A stretch of 64,000 nucleotides of DNA from JAYQKL01 sp049889415 (GTDB lineage Bacteria > Pseudomonadota > Alphaproteobacteria > RS24), in assembly GCA_049889415.1 (NCBI GenBank), contig JBMHDL010000005.1, positions 163,947-227,946 of the forward strand. The letters run 5' to 3'. The position numbers and the translations under genes are program-made. Positions 17,228 to 25,909 of this stretch are shown here, piece by piece. The notes beneath the pieces are model-generated. The model made no database searches. It was given only the letters and a program-made list of their open reading frames with translations, and had not been told where the DNA came from. Each line of letters opens with the position of its first letter. The first letter of the stretch is position 1.

Positions 17228-18265
17228 ATGAGCAGCATAGACCCATCTGATTTCAGGTTTTGTGTGGCACCGATGATGGATTGGACGGACCGGCATGACC
17301 GGTTTTTCCTGCGCCAGATTTCGCGCAAGGCACGCCTTTATACTGAAATGGTGACCGCCGACGCCGTATTGCACGGCGACCGCATCCGCCTGCTCGGGTT
17401 TCATGAGGAAGAGCACCCGCTGGCCTTGCAGTTGGGGGGCAGTGACCCTGACAAATTGGCGATGGCGGCTGAAATTGCCCAGGGCTTCGGTTATGATGAG
17501 ATCAATCTGAATGTCGGGTGTCCGTCCGACCGGGTGCAGTCGGGGCGTTTCGGTGCCTGTCTGATGCAGGAGCCGGATTTGGTGGCAGCGTGTGTGGCGT
17601 CCATGCGCGCGACGGTATCGCTTCCGGTTACCGTGAAATGCCGCATTGGGGTAGATGACCAGGATCCGGAAAAAGCCTTGTTTGAATTGGTTGAAAAATC
17701 CGCCACGGCCGGGTGTGGCGTGTTCATCATTCATGCCCGCAAAGCCTGGCTGCAGGGGTTGAGCCCGAAGCAGAACCGCGATATTCCCCCGTTGGATTAT
17801 GAATTGGTCTATCGGCTGAAAGAGACACATCCCGAACTCGTCATTGTCATAAATGGCGGCATTGAGACGCTTGATCAGGCCGACGCGCATCTTCATATGT
17901 GTGATGGCGTGATGTTAGGGCGTGCCGCCTATAAAACACCTTACCTGCTGGCTGATGTTGATGCGCGTTTCTATGGTGAAACCGCACCAGCACCGAGCCG
18001 CGAACAGGTCTTGGAGAAACTCTTGCCTTATGCAGAAAGCCTGGTGGCGTCGGGCCAGCCGCTGCATGCTTTGACACGTCACTTGATGGGCCTTTATCAG
18101 GCGCAGCCCGGCGGCCGCTTGTGGCGACGGCATTTGAGCGAGCAGGCGCCGAAAGCCGGTGCCGACACATCCGTGCTGCGTGCGGCGATGGATGAGATGG
18201 CGGCACGGGCCGAACGTATGGCGGCGCGGGATCTGGTTTCCGTTGCGGACGGTGAGTCGCAATGA
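17228..18265 (+). CDS. dusA: tRNA-dihydrouridine(20/20a) synthase DusA
   Basis: A 345-residue FMN enzyme that reduces uridine in the tRNA D-loop. The TIM-barrel start RFCVAPMMDWTDRHDRFF and the signature NLNVGCPSDRVQSGRFGACL with catalytic Cys98 identify the DusA subgroup. FIIHARKAWLQGLSPKQNR and VINGGIETLDQ are the later substrate- and FMN-binding segments. The stop overlaps the next start (ATGA). Confidence 0.93.
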   Translation: MSSIDPSDFRFCVAPMMDWTDRHDRFFLRQISRKARLYTEMVTADAVLHGDRIRLLGFHEEEHPLALQLGGSDPDKLAMAAEIAQGFGYDEINLNVGCPSDRVQSGRFGACLMQEPDLVAACVASMRATVSLPVTVKCRIGVDDQDPEKALFELVEKSATAGCGVFIIHARKAWLQGLSPKQNRDIPPLDYELVYRLKETHPELVIVINGGIETLDQADAHLHMCDGVMLGRAAYKTPYLLADVDARFYGETAPAPSREQVLEKLLPYAESLVASGQPLHALTRHLMGLYQAQPGGRLWRRHLSEQAPKAGADTSVLRAAMDEMAARAERMAARDLVSVADGESQ

Positions 18266-19077
18266 CAGGTCTGGAAATACTCGCTTTTGCCGCCATTTAC
18301 GGTTTGGCAGGCATGGTGGCAGGACTGATTGCAGGTCTGCTCGGTGTGGGCGGCGGCATCGTCATGGTGCCGGTCCTGTTCCAGACCTTTATCTTTATGG
18401 GCTTGCCGGAAGCGTTTCAGATGCATCTTGCGGTCGGGAGTTCTCTGGCCGTGATTGTAGTCACGGCGATTCAGTCCGGGCGGGCGCATCATGCGAAAGG
18501 GGCAGTCGATGGAGATGTTCTGCGTTTATGGGCGCCGGCACTTGTTTTTGGTGTTACCTGCGGGGCTGCTGCGGCACGCTTCCTGACGGCTGATATGTTG
18601 AAACTGGTTTTTGGGGTTTTGTCGCTGTTGGTGGCTGTGCATTTGAACCTGCCCGAGAGCAACCGTACCGGCGGGCGGGCGCCGTCACATTTTATCCAAC
18701 GCGGGCTGGCGACGCTAATCGGTTTCTTTTCCTCATTGATGGGAATCGGTGGCGGCACCTTCTCGGTCGCGGCCCTGACCTTTTTCGGTAAGCCCATCCA
18801 CACCGCCGTCGGGACATCCGCAGCGCTGGGGTTTTTTATTGCCCTGCCCGGTGCGCTGGGCTTCATGTTGGTCGGCTATGGACAGGAGGGGTTACCTCTC
18901 AGCTCCGTTGGCTATGTTAATTTTCTGGCCGTCGCCTGTCTGATGCCGGTGACCGCCCTGTTTGCACCGCTCGGGGCAAGGCTGGCACACAGTTTTTCGC
19001 GGGAGACGCTTGAAAAGGCCTTCAGCCTGTTTCTTGTCATCACAGCCATGCGGATGTTCTGGTCGCTCTTGGGTTAG
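18262..19077 (+). CDS. TauE/SafE-family sulfite exporter-like permease
   Basis: A 271-residue inner-membrane protein with about eight hydrophobic segments. The duplicated family motif is present: GLLGVGGGIVMVPVL near 27-41 and SSLMGIGGGTFSVAAL near 159-174. Members move sulfite, sulfoacetate or other anions; the substrate cannot be told from sequence. It is coupled to dusA by ATGA. Its stop shares TTAG with the convergent phosphomannomutase gene. Confidence 0.87.
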   Translation: MTGLEILAFAAIYGLAGMVAGLIAGLLGVGGGIVMVPVLFQTFIFMGLPEAFQMHLAVGSSLAVIVVTAIQSGRAHHAKGAVDGDVLRLWAPALVFGVTCGAAAARFLTADMLKLVFGVLSLLVAVHLNLPESNRTGGRAPSHFIQRGLATLIGFFSSLMGIGGGTFSVAALTFFGKPIHTAVGTSAALGFFIALPGALGFMLVGYGQEGLPLSSVGYVNFLAVACLMPVTALFAPLGARLAHSFSRETLEKAFSLFLVITAMRMFWSLLG

Positions 19078-20573
19078 AGTTTCTGGTCGTACTCCCCGAC
19101 TTCAGGGTGTTTGCGCAGCACGGCATCCAATGCTTCGAACATGGCCCGCATATTTTCCTCACTGACCGGGCTTTCCACGACAACCACCAGACCCGGTACG
19201 TTGGATGAAGCGCGGATCAGTCCCCAGGTACCGTCAGCGACCGTGATGCGGACGCCATTGACCGTCACCAGCCCGGTAATATCTTGCCCGATTAGGTTGC
19301 CGCCATCTGCTCTGAGTTGCTCGAAATGGCGCACCACCCTGTCAACGACACCATATTTTTCCGTATCCGGACAATATGGTGACATGGTCGGCGACCCCCA
19401 TGTTTTCGGCAAAGAGCGGCGCAAATCCGCCATGGAGGCGTCCGGGTTGTCAGCCAGCAGGTCACAGACCGCCAAAGCCGTCAACAGGCCGTCATCATAG
19501 CCGCGACCTATCGGTGCGTTGAAAAAGAAATGACCTGACTTCTCAAACCCCGCTAGAGCGCCGATTTCAAAAGTATGGCGTTTCATATAGCTGTGTCCGG
19601 TTTTCCAATAGTCGGTCGTGGCGCCCAAGGCAATCAGCTCCGGATCGGCGGCAAACAGCCCGGTGGATTTCACATCCGCCACAAAGCGGGCGCCGTCATG
19701 CTTTTTCGCCAGTCCGCGGGCTATCAGCACTCCCATTTTGTCGGCGAAAATCTCTTCCCCTTCATTGTCAACAACCCCACACCGGTCGCCGTCACCGTCA
19801 AAAGCAAAGCCGATATCCGCCCCGGTCTGCAGAACCATGTCGCGCATAGCGTGCAGCATCTTCATGTCCTCCGGATTGGGGTTGTGGTTGGGGAAACTGT
19901 GATCAAGATCGCAGTGCAACGGCACCACCTCGACCCCAACTTGCTTCAGCACGTCAGGTGCAAACGCACCTGCTGTACCGTTGCCGCAGGCGACTACGGC
20001 TTTGAGCGGACGGCTGACGGGCTTGCGGCCGGTCAAATCCGCTTTGTAGCGCTCTGCCATGTCTGGCACATAGGTGTATGACCCGCCTGCGCGGGCAATT
20101 CCTGTGCCTTCCAGTACAGTGGTGCGCAGCATATCCATTTCATCCGGGCCGAAGGTCAATGGCCGGTTGGCACCCATTTTCACGCCGGTCCAGCCATTTT
20201 CATTATGGCTTGCGGTCACCATGGCAACAGCCGGCACGTCTAATTCAAATTGGGCGAAATAGGCTGTCGGCGACAGGGCCAGCCCGATGTCATGCACTTT
20301 CGCGCCGGCGGCCATCAGGCCGGCAATCAGGGCCTGTTTGATGGATTGGGAATAGGATCGGAAATCATGACCGAGAGCAATGGACGGTTCATCGGTCAGA
20401 TCATGCAGCACATTGCCCAGCCCGAAACCAAGCGCCTGCACCCCAAGCAGATTGATTTGATCAGGGAACAGCCAGCGGGCGTCATATTCGCGGAATCCCG
20501 TCGGGACAATCAGCGGCGTATTTTCAAATTCAGGGGTGTTGGGCTCTAAATCTGGTCTGGGTTTTGGAAACAT
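19074..20573 (-). CDS. Phosphomannomutase/phosphoglucomutase
   Basis: A 499-residue alpha-D-phosphohexomutase. The active-site phosphoserine loop TASHNENGWTG gives Ser122. The Mg-binding loop FDGDGDR is at 258-264. The sugar-binding segment GFEKSGHFFF and the C-terminal phosphate-binding RASSNVPGLVVVVES complete the four-domain pattern of PMM/PGM (AlgC/ManB). It interconverts hexose-1- and -6-phosphates for envelope polysaccharide or glycolipid synthesis. The preference for mannose or glucose is undetermined. Confidence 0.9.
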   Translation of the reverse strand: MFPKPRPDLEPNTPEFENTPLIVPTGFREYDARWLFPDQINLLGVQALGFGLGNVLHDLTDEPSIALGHDFRSYSQSIKQALIAGLMAAGAKVHDIGLALSPTAYFAQFELDVPAVAMVTASHNENGWTGVKMGANRPLTFGPDEMDMLRTTVLEGTGIARAGGSYTYVPDMAERYKADLTGRKPVSRPLKAVVACGNGTAGAFAPDVLKQVGVEVVPLHCDLDHSFPNHNPNPEDMKMLHAMRDMVLQTGADIGFAFDGDGDRCGVVDNEGEEIFADKMGVLIARGLAKKHDGARFVADVKSTGLFAADPELIALGATTDYWKTGHSYMKRHTFEIGALAGFEKSGHFFFNAPIGRGYDDGLLTALAVCDLLADNPDASMADLRRSLPKTWGSPTMSPYCPDTEKYGVVDRVVRHFEQLRADGGNLIGQDITGLVTVNGVRITVADGTWGLIRASSNVPGLVVVVESPVSEENMRAMFEALDAVLRKHPEVGEYDQKL

Positions 20574-20624
20574 TACCTGACTTTCCTCTGGCTGACGGAG
20601 ACGGCTCGACCATGGGGTGGGTGT

Positions 20625-20653
20625 TTTACAATCATATGACGATTACGTATAAC
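20625..20653 (+). promoter_or_regulatory. Promoter of cobA, probably giving a leaderless mRNA
   Basis: TTTACA (20625-20630), a 17-base spacer and TATAAC (20648-20653). The ATG at 20659 begins 6 bases after the -10 box, where transcription is expected to start, and no Shine-Dalgarno is present. A leaderless message is inferred. Confidence 0.5.
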
Positions 20654-20658
20654 GCAGT

Positions 20659-21498
20659 ATGAGCAAATTGACACAAGAAATCATCCGTTTGCAGAAATCC
20701 ACTGCGCCGATGCCGCGTGTGGTACTTGATAAAATGCCGGACTTTCAGCCTGGTTGGGTTTGGTTGACCGGAGCCGGTCCGGGTGATCCGGGGCTGTTGA
20801 CTCTCCATGCGGTCAATGCTTTGCAGCAGGCAGACGCCATAATTTATGATGCTCTGGTCAGCGAAGATATTCTGAAACTGGCGCCGGAAGGGGCGGACTT
20901 GTTCTATGCCGGCAAGCGCGGCGGTAAGCCCTCCATGAAACAGGAGGATATCTCACAGACTTTGGTGATGCAGGCCAAAGCCGGCAAGCGCGTCCTTAGG
21001 CTCAAGGGCGGGGACCCGTTTGTATTTGGACGCGGTGGTGAAGAAGCCGAGCGGCTGGTTGCCGAAAACATCCCGTTTCGGGTCATTCCGGGCGTGACGG
21101 CAGGGGCGGCGGCACCGGCCTATGCCGGCATTCCCGTCACACATCGTGATGTCAATCATGCCGTGACTTTTGTGACCGGACATTTGGCCGGGACCGGCAA
21201 GACCGAATTGCTGGATTGGGACGCCATTTCCCGCGGGTCACCGGTTATTGTCATTTATATGGCCATGAGCAAACTTGGCGTGATTGCTGGTAAGTTGATG
21301 GAGGCCGGCCGTGCCGCCGGTGAACCGGTTGCGATTGTGACCAAAGCGACGACCAAGGCGCAGCAAAACCATGTCACGACACTGGGAGCGGCGGCTTCGG
21401 ATGTGGACCGTTTGGGGCTTGAGCCGCCCTCAATCGTGGTGATCGGCGATGTGGTTCATTTTGCTGAAAAACTTGATTGGCTGGGTCTGCAGGCCTAG
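20659..21498 (+). CDS. cobA: Uroporphyrinogen-III C-methyltransferase
   Basis: A 279-residue SAM-dependent enzyme that makes precorrin-2 for siroheme and/or cobalamin. The SUMT signature VWLTGAGPGDPGLLTLHA lies near 33-50, and VLRLKGGDPFVFGRGGEEAE near 112-131. There is no dehydrogenase/ferrochelatase domain, so it is the CobA type and not a full CysG. It most simply supplies siroheme to the sulfite reductase encoded at 5412-7070. An intrinsic terminator follows. Confidence 0.92.
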   Translation: MSKLTQEIIRLQKSTAPMPRVVLDKMPDFQPGWVWLTGAGPGDPGLLTLHAVNALQQADAIIYDALVSEDILKLAPEGADLFYAGKRGGKPSMKQEDISQTLVMQAKAGKRVLRLKGGDPFVFGRGGEEAERLVAENIPFRVIPGVTAGAAAPAYAGIPVTHRDVNHAVTFVTGHLAGTGKTELLDWDAISRGSPVIVIYMAMSKLGVIAGKLMEAGRAAGEPVAIVTKATTKAQQNHVTTLGAAASDVDRLGLEPPSIVVIGDVVHFAEKLDWLGLQA

Positions 21499-21523
21499 GT
21501 CAGTCTGTGGAAAACTGGCCTTT

Positions 21524-21550
21524 AAAAAATGACGCCTGCGTCATTTTTAT
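21524..21550 (+). terminator. Intrinsic terminator after cobA
   Basis: The hairpin AAAATGACGC (21526-21535) pairs with GCGTCATTTT (21538-21547) around a tiny loop, effectively CCTG, flanked by an A run and a T run. It can work on both strands and separates cobA from the acyl-CoA dehydrogenase operon. Confidence 0.75.
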
Positions 21551-21610
21551 TTGATTTCAGCGCCTGTTTTCATTAATGTGACTAAACTTTCGTTTATCCA
21601 GGGGGTTACT

Positions 21611-22798
21611 ATGGATCTCGCGTTCACCGAAGAGCAAATCGCCTTTCGTCAGGAAGTGCGCAAATTTTTGGAAGACAGCTATCCGCAAGAATTGCGGGAA
21701 AAGCGCATTGGCGCATTGACCAAAGAGGACTTTCTGTCCTGGCACAGAATTTTGGCCGCCAAGGGCTGGGTGGCTCCGGCATGGCCCGAGGAGTATGGCG
21801 GCCCAGGATGGGATTTGACCCAGCGTTATATTTTTGATCAGGAGCTTGGTCGTATTGGTGGCGTGAACATCATGCCATTTGGCATCACCATGCTTGGTCC
21901 GGTTGTCCAGAACTTCGGTACCGAAGAACAGAAAGCTCATTACCTGCCCCGTATTTTGGATGGATCCGACTGGTGGTGTCAGGGTTATTCCGAACCCGGT
22001 GCCGGCTCTGACCTGGCATCCTTGAAAACCAAGGCTGTCCGTGATGGTGATGATTATATTGTCAATGGTCACAAAATCTGGACGACCATGGCCCAACATG
22101 CCGACTGGATTTTCTGTCTCGTCAGAACGGATAATTCCGGCAAGCCGCAACAGGGAATCAGCTTCCTGTTGATTGACATGAAATCACCTGGCATTGAAGT
22201 GCGTCCTATTTATACGATTGACGGCGGCCATCATGTCAATGAGGTGTTCTTCACCGATGTGCGTGTGCCAGTTGAAAATCTGGTCGGCGAAGAGGGCAAT
22301 GGTTGGGGCATCGCCAAATTCCTGCTGGTCAATGAACGCAGCAATATTGCTGAAGTCATGCGTTCCAAAAAGGCGATTGAAAAGCTTAAGGACATTTCGC
22401 GCGCCGAAACTTTGGCCGGTGATCCGCTGATCACTGATGAGGCGTTCAGCAAAAAAATCGCCGAATTGGAGGTTGATCTTTTGGCTCTGGAATTTACCGA
22501 GTTGCGGGCCCTAGCCGGCGAACAGGACGGCACGGCCACCGGCCTTGAGGCGTCCTTCCTCAAGGTTAAGGGAACCGAGATTCAAATGCGTGTTTCCGAA
22601 CTGATTATGGAGGCTATGGGCAATTATGCCATGGCCGCTGCACCGTTTCTGGATGTACCGGACAACTATACACAGGTCGGCCCCGATTATGGTCTCGGTG
22701 TGGCGCAGAATTATTTCGGTATGCGGAAAACAGCAATTTATGGTGGTTCGAACGAAATTCAGAAAAACATTATCGCGAAATTTGCTTTGGGCATGTAG
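21611..22798 (+). CDS. Acyl-CoA dehydrogenase, PimC-like large subunit
   Basis: A 395-residue FAD flavoenzyme. The start MDLAFTEEQIAFRQEVRKFL at 21611 fits the family; an earlier start at 21551 is unlikely. GYSEPGAGSDLASLKTKA (FAD/acyl-CoA site) and YGGSNEIQKNIIAKFALGM (C-terminal) are visible. Glycine sits where medium-chain enzymes have their catalytic Glu (YEG), so the base is probably the Glu in the helix LLVNERSNIAE, as in isovaleryl- and long-chain-type enzymes. It is paired with a second dehydrogenase 27 bases downstream, which suggests a heteromeric enzyme like pimeloyl-CoA dehydrogenase. The substrate is unknown. Confidence 0.87.
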   Translation: MDLAFTEEQIAFRQEVRKFLEDSYPQELREKRIGALTKEDFLSWHRILAAKGWVAPAWPEEYGGPGWDLTQRYIFDQELGRIGGVNIMPFGITMLGPVVQNFGTEEQKAHYLPRILDGSDWWCQGYSEPGAGSDLASLKTKAVRDGDDYIVNGHKIWTTMAQHADWIFCLVRTDNSGKPQQGISFLLIDMKSPGIEVRPIYTIDGGHHVNEVFFTDVRVPVENLVGEEGNGWGIAKFLLVNERSNIAEVMRSKKAIEKLKDISRAETLAGDPLITDEAFSKKIAELEVDLLALEFTELRALAGEQDGTATGLEASFLKVKGTEIQMRVSELIMEAMGNYAMAAAPFLDVPDNYTQVGPDYGLGVAQNYFGMRKTAIYGGSNEIQKNIIAKFALGM

Positions 22799-22825
22799 CC
22801 CGGAGCTGGCGTAAAGGAGTCGACT

Positions 22826-23980
22826 ATGGACTTTTCATTCACCGAAGAGCAAACCCTTCTGCGTAACATGGTGCAGACATTGGTTGCGGATAATTATGCA
22901 TTTGAAAAACGCATGGAGATTGTGCGTTCCGAATCCGGCATGAGCAGGGAGAATTGGGCGAAATTTGCAGAGCTTGGCCTGTTGGCGGCCCCATTCAGCG
23001 AGGAGCAGGGCGGTTTCGGTGGCGGTGCAATCGACGCCATGCTGGTTATGGAGGAGTTCGGCCGTGGACTGGTCATGGAGCCTTATGTGCCGACGGTCGT
23101 CTTGTGCGGTGGTCTGCTTGACCGTCACGGATCGGATGCGCAAAAGGAAGCCTACATTCCGTCAATCATTGATGGTTCAGCTATCTGGGCCCTGGCTTAC
23201 AGCGAAGCGCAAAGCCGCTATGACGCCGCCAATGTTTCGGTCACCGCCAAGCAGGACGGGGATGATTTTGTCCTCAACGGGCATAAGGCGGTGGTCATAG
23301 GCGGCCCATGGGCCAGCCATCTTATCGTGTCGGCCCGCACGTCTGGAGAGCGTTCCGAGCAGTCCGGCATCACCCTTTTCATTGTGGAGAAATCCGCCAC
23401 CGGCATCGCCATGCAGGACTTTGATACAGTTGATGGCGGGCGCGCCAGTGACATTACCTTTGAAAATGTCAAAGTGCCGGCATCCGCCGTTATCGGTTCG
23501 GTGGATAAGGGGTTTGTCCTGCTGGATGAAGCCTTGGATTACGGTACGGCGGCAGTATGCGCCGAGGCAGTCGGTGCCATGAAAGCCGCGACGCAGGGGA
23601 CGATAGAATACACCCGCACCCGCAAACAGTTCGGTCAGCCAATTGGTCAGTTTCAGGTGCTGCAGCATCGTATGGTTGACATGATGGGGGAAGGTGAACA
23701 CGCCACCTCAATCACTTATATGGCCAATATGAAAATTGTGCTTGGTGAGGAGGAGCGCCGTATGGCCGTTTCAGCCGCCAAATCCTATATCGGAAAAGCC
23801 GGCAGGTTCGTCGGTCAGCACGCCGTTCATATTCATGGCGGCATGGGCGTGACCGAAGAGCTGAACATCGGTCATTATTTCAAGCGCCTGACGACCATCA
23901 ACATCCAGTTCGGTGATGAGGATCATCACCTTAAACGCTTCTCGGCGCTCGCCAATGACGAGAACCGCGAAGCGGCCTGA
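22826..23980 (+). CDS. Acyl-CoA dehydrogenase, PimD-like small subunit
   Basis: A 384-residue acyl-CoA dehydrogenase homolog. It begins MDFSFTEEQTLLRNMVQTL, has the helix TRTRKQFGQPIGQFQVLQHR and ends with the FAD-binding HIHGGMGVTEELNIGHYFKR. The usual catalytic YEG segment is replaced by INIQFGDEDHH, which argues that this is the partner subunit of the preceding gene rather than an independent enzyme. It overlaps the crotonase start by one base (TGATG). Confidence 0.85.
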   Translation: MDFSFTEEQTLLRNMVQTLVADNYAFEKRMEIVRSESGMSRENWAKFAELGLLAAPFSEEQGGFGGGAIDAMLVMEEFGRGLVMEPYVPTVVLCGGLLDRHGSDAQKEAYIPSIIDGSAIWALAYSEAQSRYDAANVSVTAKQDGDDFVLNGHKAVVIGGPWASHLIVSARTSGERSEQSGITLFIVEKSATGIAMQDFDTVDGGRASDITFENVKVPASAVIGSVDKGFVLLDEALDYGTAAVCAEAVGAMKAATQGTIEYTRTRKQFGQPIGQFQVLQHRMVDMMGEGEHATSITYMANMKIVLGEEERRMAVSAAKSYIGKAGRFVGQHAVHIHGGMGVTEELNIGHYFKRLTTINIQFGDEDHHLKRFSALANDENREAA

Positions 23981-24780
23981 TGTCAGACCTGATCCTGAAA
24001 AATCATGAAGACGGGGTGGTTCGGTTAACGCTGAACCGCCCCGATCGTATGAATGCCCTTGCGGATGACGGTGACGGGGATGTTTTCCGTCAGGTCTTTG
24101 ATGAGATTAATGCTGATAAGGATGTCAGGTGTGTTGTCCTGACCGGTTCGGGCAAAGCCTTTTCCGCCGGTGGAAATGTTAAGGACATGTTGGCGAAGCA
24201 GGGGTTTTTCGCCGGCACGGAGGCTGAAATCGCCGACTCCTATCGCACTAATGTCCATGAAATCGTCCGGGCGGTCTGGAACTGCGAGGTGCCGATTATT
24301 GCCGCCGTCAACGGACCCGCCGTCGGGCTTGGTCATGATGTGGCCGGCTATTGTGATATCCGCATCGCCTCAGACAGGGCGCGATTCGGGTCGACCTTCG
24401 CAAATATTGGCTTGATACCCGGTGACGGCGGAGCCTGGCTGTTGCCGCGCAATATCGGCATGGCCCGCGCAAGCGCCATGTTTTTTACTGGAGAAATCAT
24501 CAATGCTGAACAAGCATTGGATTGGGGTCTGGTCAGCGAACTGGTTGCGGCTGATAAATTGCTTGAGCGCGCCCATGGCATGGCCCGCCAAATCGCAGCC
24601 CAGCCCCCTTTGGCAATTCGGGGGACAAAGCGGCTGATGCGCCGGGCCCTGCAGACGGATCTTGCCGACGCTTTGGAGGCGGCGGCAGTTGCGCAGGCCC
24701 CGCTGCATGGCACGGATGATCATATTGAAGCGCTGGCGGCGTTTTTTGAAAAACGGCCAGGTGTCTATAAAGGTAAATAA
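23980..24780 (+). CDS. Enoyl-CoA hydratase/isomerase family protein
   Basis: A 266-residue crotonase-fold protein. The oxyanion-hole segments are KAFSAGGNVKDM and NGPAVGLGHDVAGYCD. The positions of the two catalytic glutamates of classical enoyl-CoA hydratase appear not to be Glu (FGSTFANIGLIPGDGG and ARASAMFFTG), so a PaaG-like isomerase or another crotonase reaction is as likely as hydration. It is the last gene of the three-gene operon and precedes a terminator. By context it processes the product of the two dehydrogenases. Confidence 0.82.
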   Translation: MSDLILKNHEDGVVRLTLNRPDRMNALADDGDGDVFRQVFDEINADKDVRCVVLTGSGKAFSAGGNVKDMLAKQGFFAGTEAEIADSYRTNVHEIVRAVWNCEVPIIAAVNGPAVGLGHDVAGYCDIRIASDRARFGSTFANIGLIPGDGGAWLLPRNIGMARASAMFFTGEIINAEQALDWGLVSELVAADKLLERAHGMARQIAAQPPLAIRGTKRLMRRALQTDLADALEAAAVAQAPLHGTDDHIEALAAFFEKRPGVYKGK

Positions 24781-24794
24781 TTTGGTTTTGAGAT

Positions 24795-24825
24795 AAAAAA
24801 AAGCCCGCCATTGGCGGGCTTTTTG
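24795..24825. terminator. Bidirectional terminator between convergent genes
   Basis: An A run (24795-24802) leads into the stem AAGCCCGC (24801-24808) with GCGGGCTT (24814-24821), loop CATTG, then a T run. It serves the crotonase gene on the plus strand and the SDR gene on the minus strand. Confidence 0.9.
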
Positions 24826-24852
24826 CTTAAGCGTGTGGATTATGCGTGAGCG

Positions 24853-25761
24853 CTAAGACTGCAGATTTTCCATCGCCTTGGTGACGAATTTCAAAGTCTG
24901 CTCGCCGCCCATACCCAATGGTCTGGCATTGGACATATCGGAGATTTTATCCCAATTCGCGGCAATGTCTTCCGCCTGAGGTTCATGGCTGACAAACATG
25001 CCTTCGGCTTCAACCATCTGGGCAACGGAGAAGGCACCCGCGCCGGCGCAGATGATTTTGCCGGTCGGTGCCTCATCAGAGCACATGTAAACAACTGCCG
25101 GTGTCACTTTGTGCGGCTCCAGCAGATTGAAGGCTTCGTCCGGCAGCAGCCCCTCGGTCATACGGGTGGCGGCAATCGGTGCGAGCGCATTGATGTGGAC
25201 GTTGTATTTCTCACCTTCCAGCTTGATTGTGTTCATGAAGCCGACGACGCCCATTTTGCCGGCGCCATAATTTGACTGACCGAAATTTCCGTACAGGCCG
25301 GAGGATGAGCTGGTGACCATAATCCGGCCAAAGCCCTGTTCCTTCATCAGCGGAAAGACGGCATGGGTTGGTTTGACAGTTCCCAACACATGCACTTCAA
25401 GTACCATCTGAAACTCTTCAAGCGTCATTTTGGCGAAACTTTTGTCGCGTAAAATACCGGCATTGTTGACCAGCACGTCAATCCGTCCAAAGGCATCCAA
25501 TGTCTGCTGGATCATGTTGGCCACGCCGGTATCATCGGTGACGGATGCGCCATTGGCGATAGCTGTACCGCCATTGTCGGTGATTTCCTTGACCACGGCT
25601 TCCGCCGCTTCAGAAGATCCGCCGGACCCGTCAACACTGCCGCCCAGGTCATTGACGACAACATTGGCACCGCGGCGGGCAAAATCCAGCGCGTGGCATC
25701 GGCCCAAGCCGCCGCCGGCACCGGTTATGATTACAGTTTTTCCAGTAAAATCTAAGCTCAT
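24853..25761 (-). CDS. Short-chain dehydrogenase, MFE-2/17beta-HSD4-like
   Basis: A 302-residue NAD(P)-dependent oxidoreductase. I use ATG 25761 (MSLDFTGKTVIITGAGGG), with GGGGG upstream, rather than the longer frame from 25824. The cofactor motif is TGAGGGLGR (about 12-20), then NDLGGSVDG, NNAG and YGAGK with the YxxxK catalytic pair. The NDLGGSVDGSG insert and the C-terminal APIAATRMTEGLLPDE segment resemble the (3R)-hydroxyacyl-CoA dehydrogenase domain of peroxisomal multifunctional enzyme type 2. It likely oxidises a 3-hydroxyacyl-CoA in the same pathway as its neighbours. Confidence 0.86.
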   Translation of the reverse strand: MSLDFTGKTVIITGAGGGLGRCHALDFARRGANVVVNDLGGSVDGSGGSSEAAEAVVKEITDNGGTAIANGASVTDDTGVANMIQQTLDAFGRIDVLVNNAGILRDKSFAKMTLEEFQMVLEVHVLGTVKPTHAVFPLMKEQGFGRIMVTSSSSGLYGNFGQSNYGAGKMGVVGFMNTIKLEGEKYNVHINALAPIAATRMTEGLLPDEAFNLLEPHKVTPAVVYMCSDEAPTGKIICAGAGAFSVAQMVEAEGMFVSHEPQAEDIAANWDKISDMSNARPLGMGGEQTLKFVTKAMENLQS

Positions 25762-25909
25762 GGTTACCCCCATTAAATGTGCCATTTTTATGGCATAGTG
25801 CAGCCCTGCAGTAAAGACTTTCACGCTGCTCCGGGTCAGAAAACCGGCTGAAATTCCTTGTCAATTGCGTCACTTTCAGTAGATTATTCCTAATGTTTAG
25901 GAGGGGGAC

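Noticed and set aside
17075..17896. 273-codon open frame antisense to dusA
   Set aside because: It lies opposite clear DusA coding sequence, has no recognisable domain and overlaps the end of glnE.
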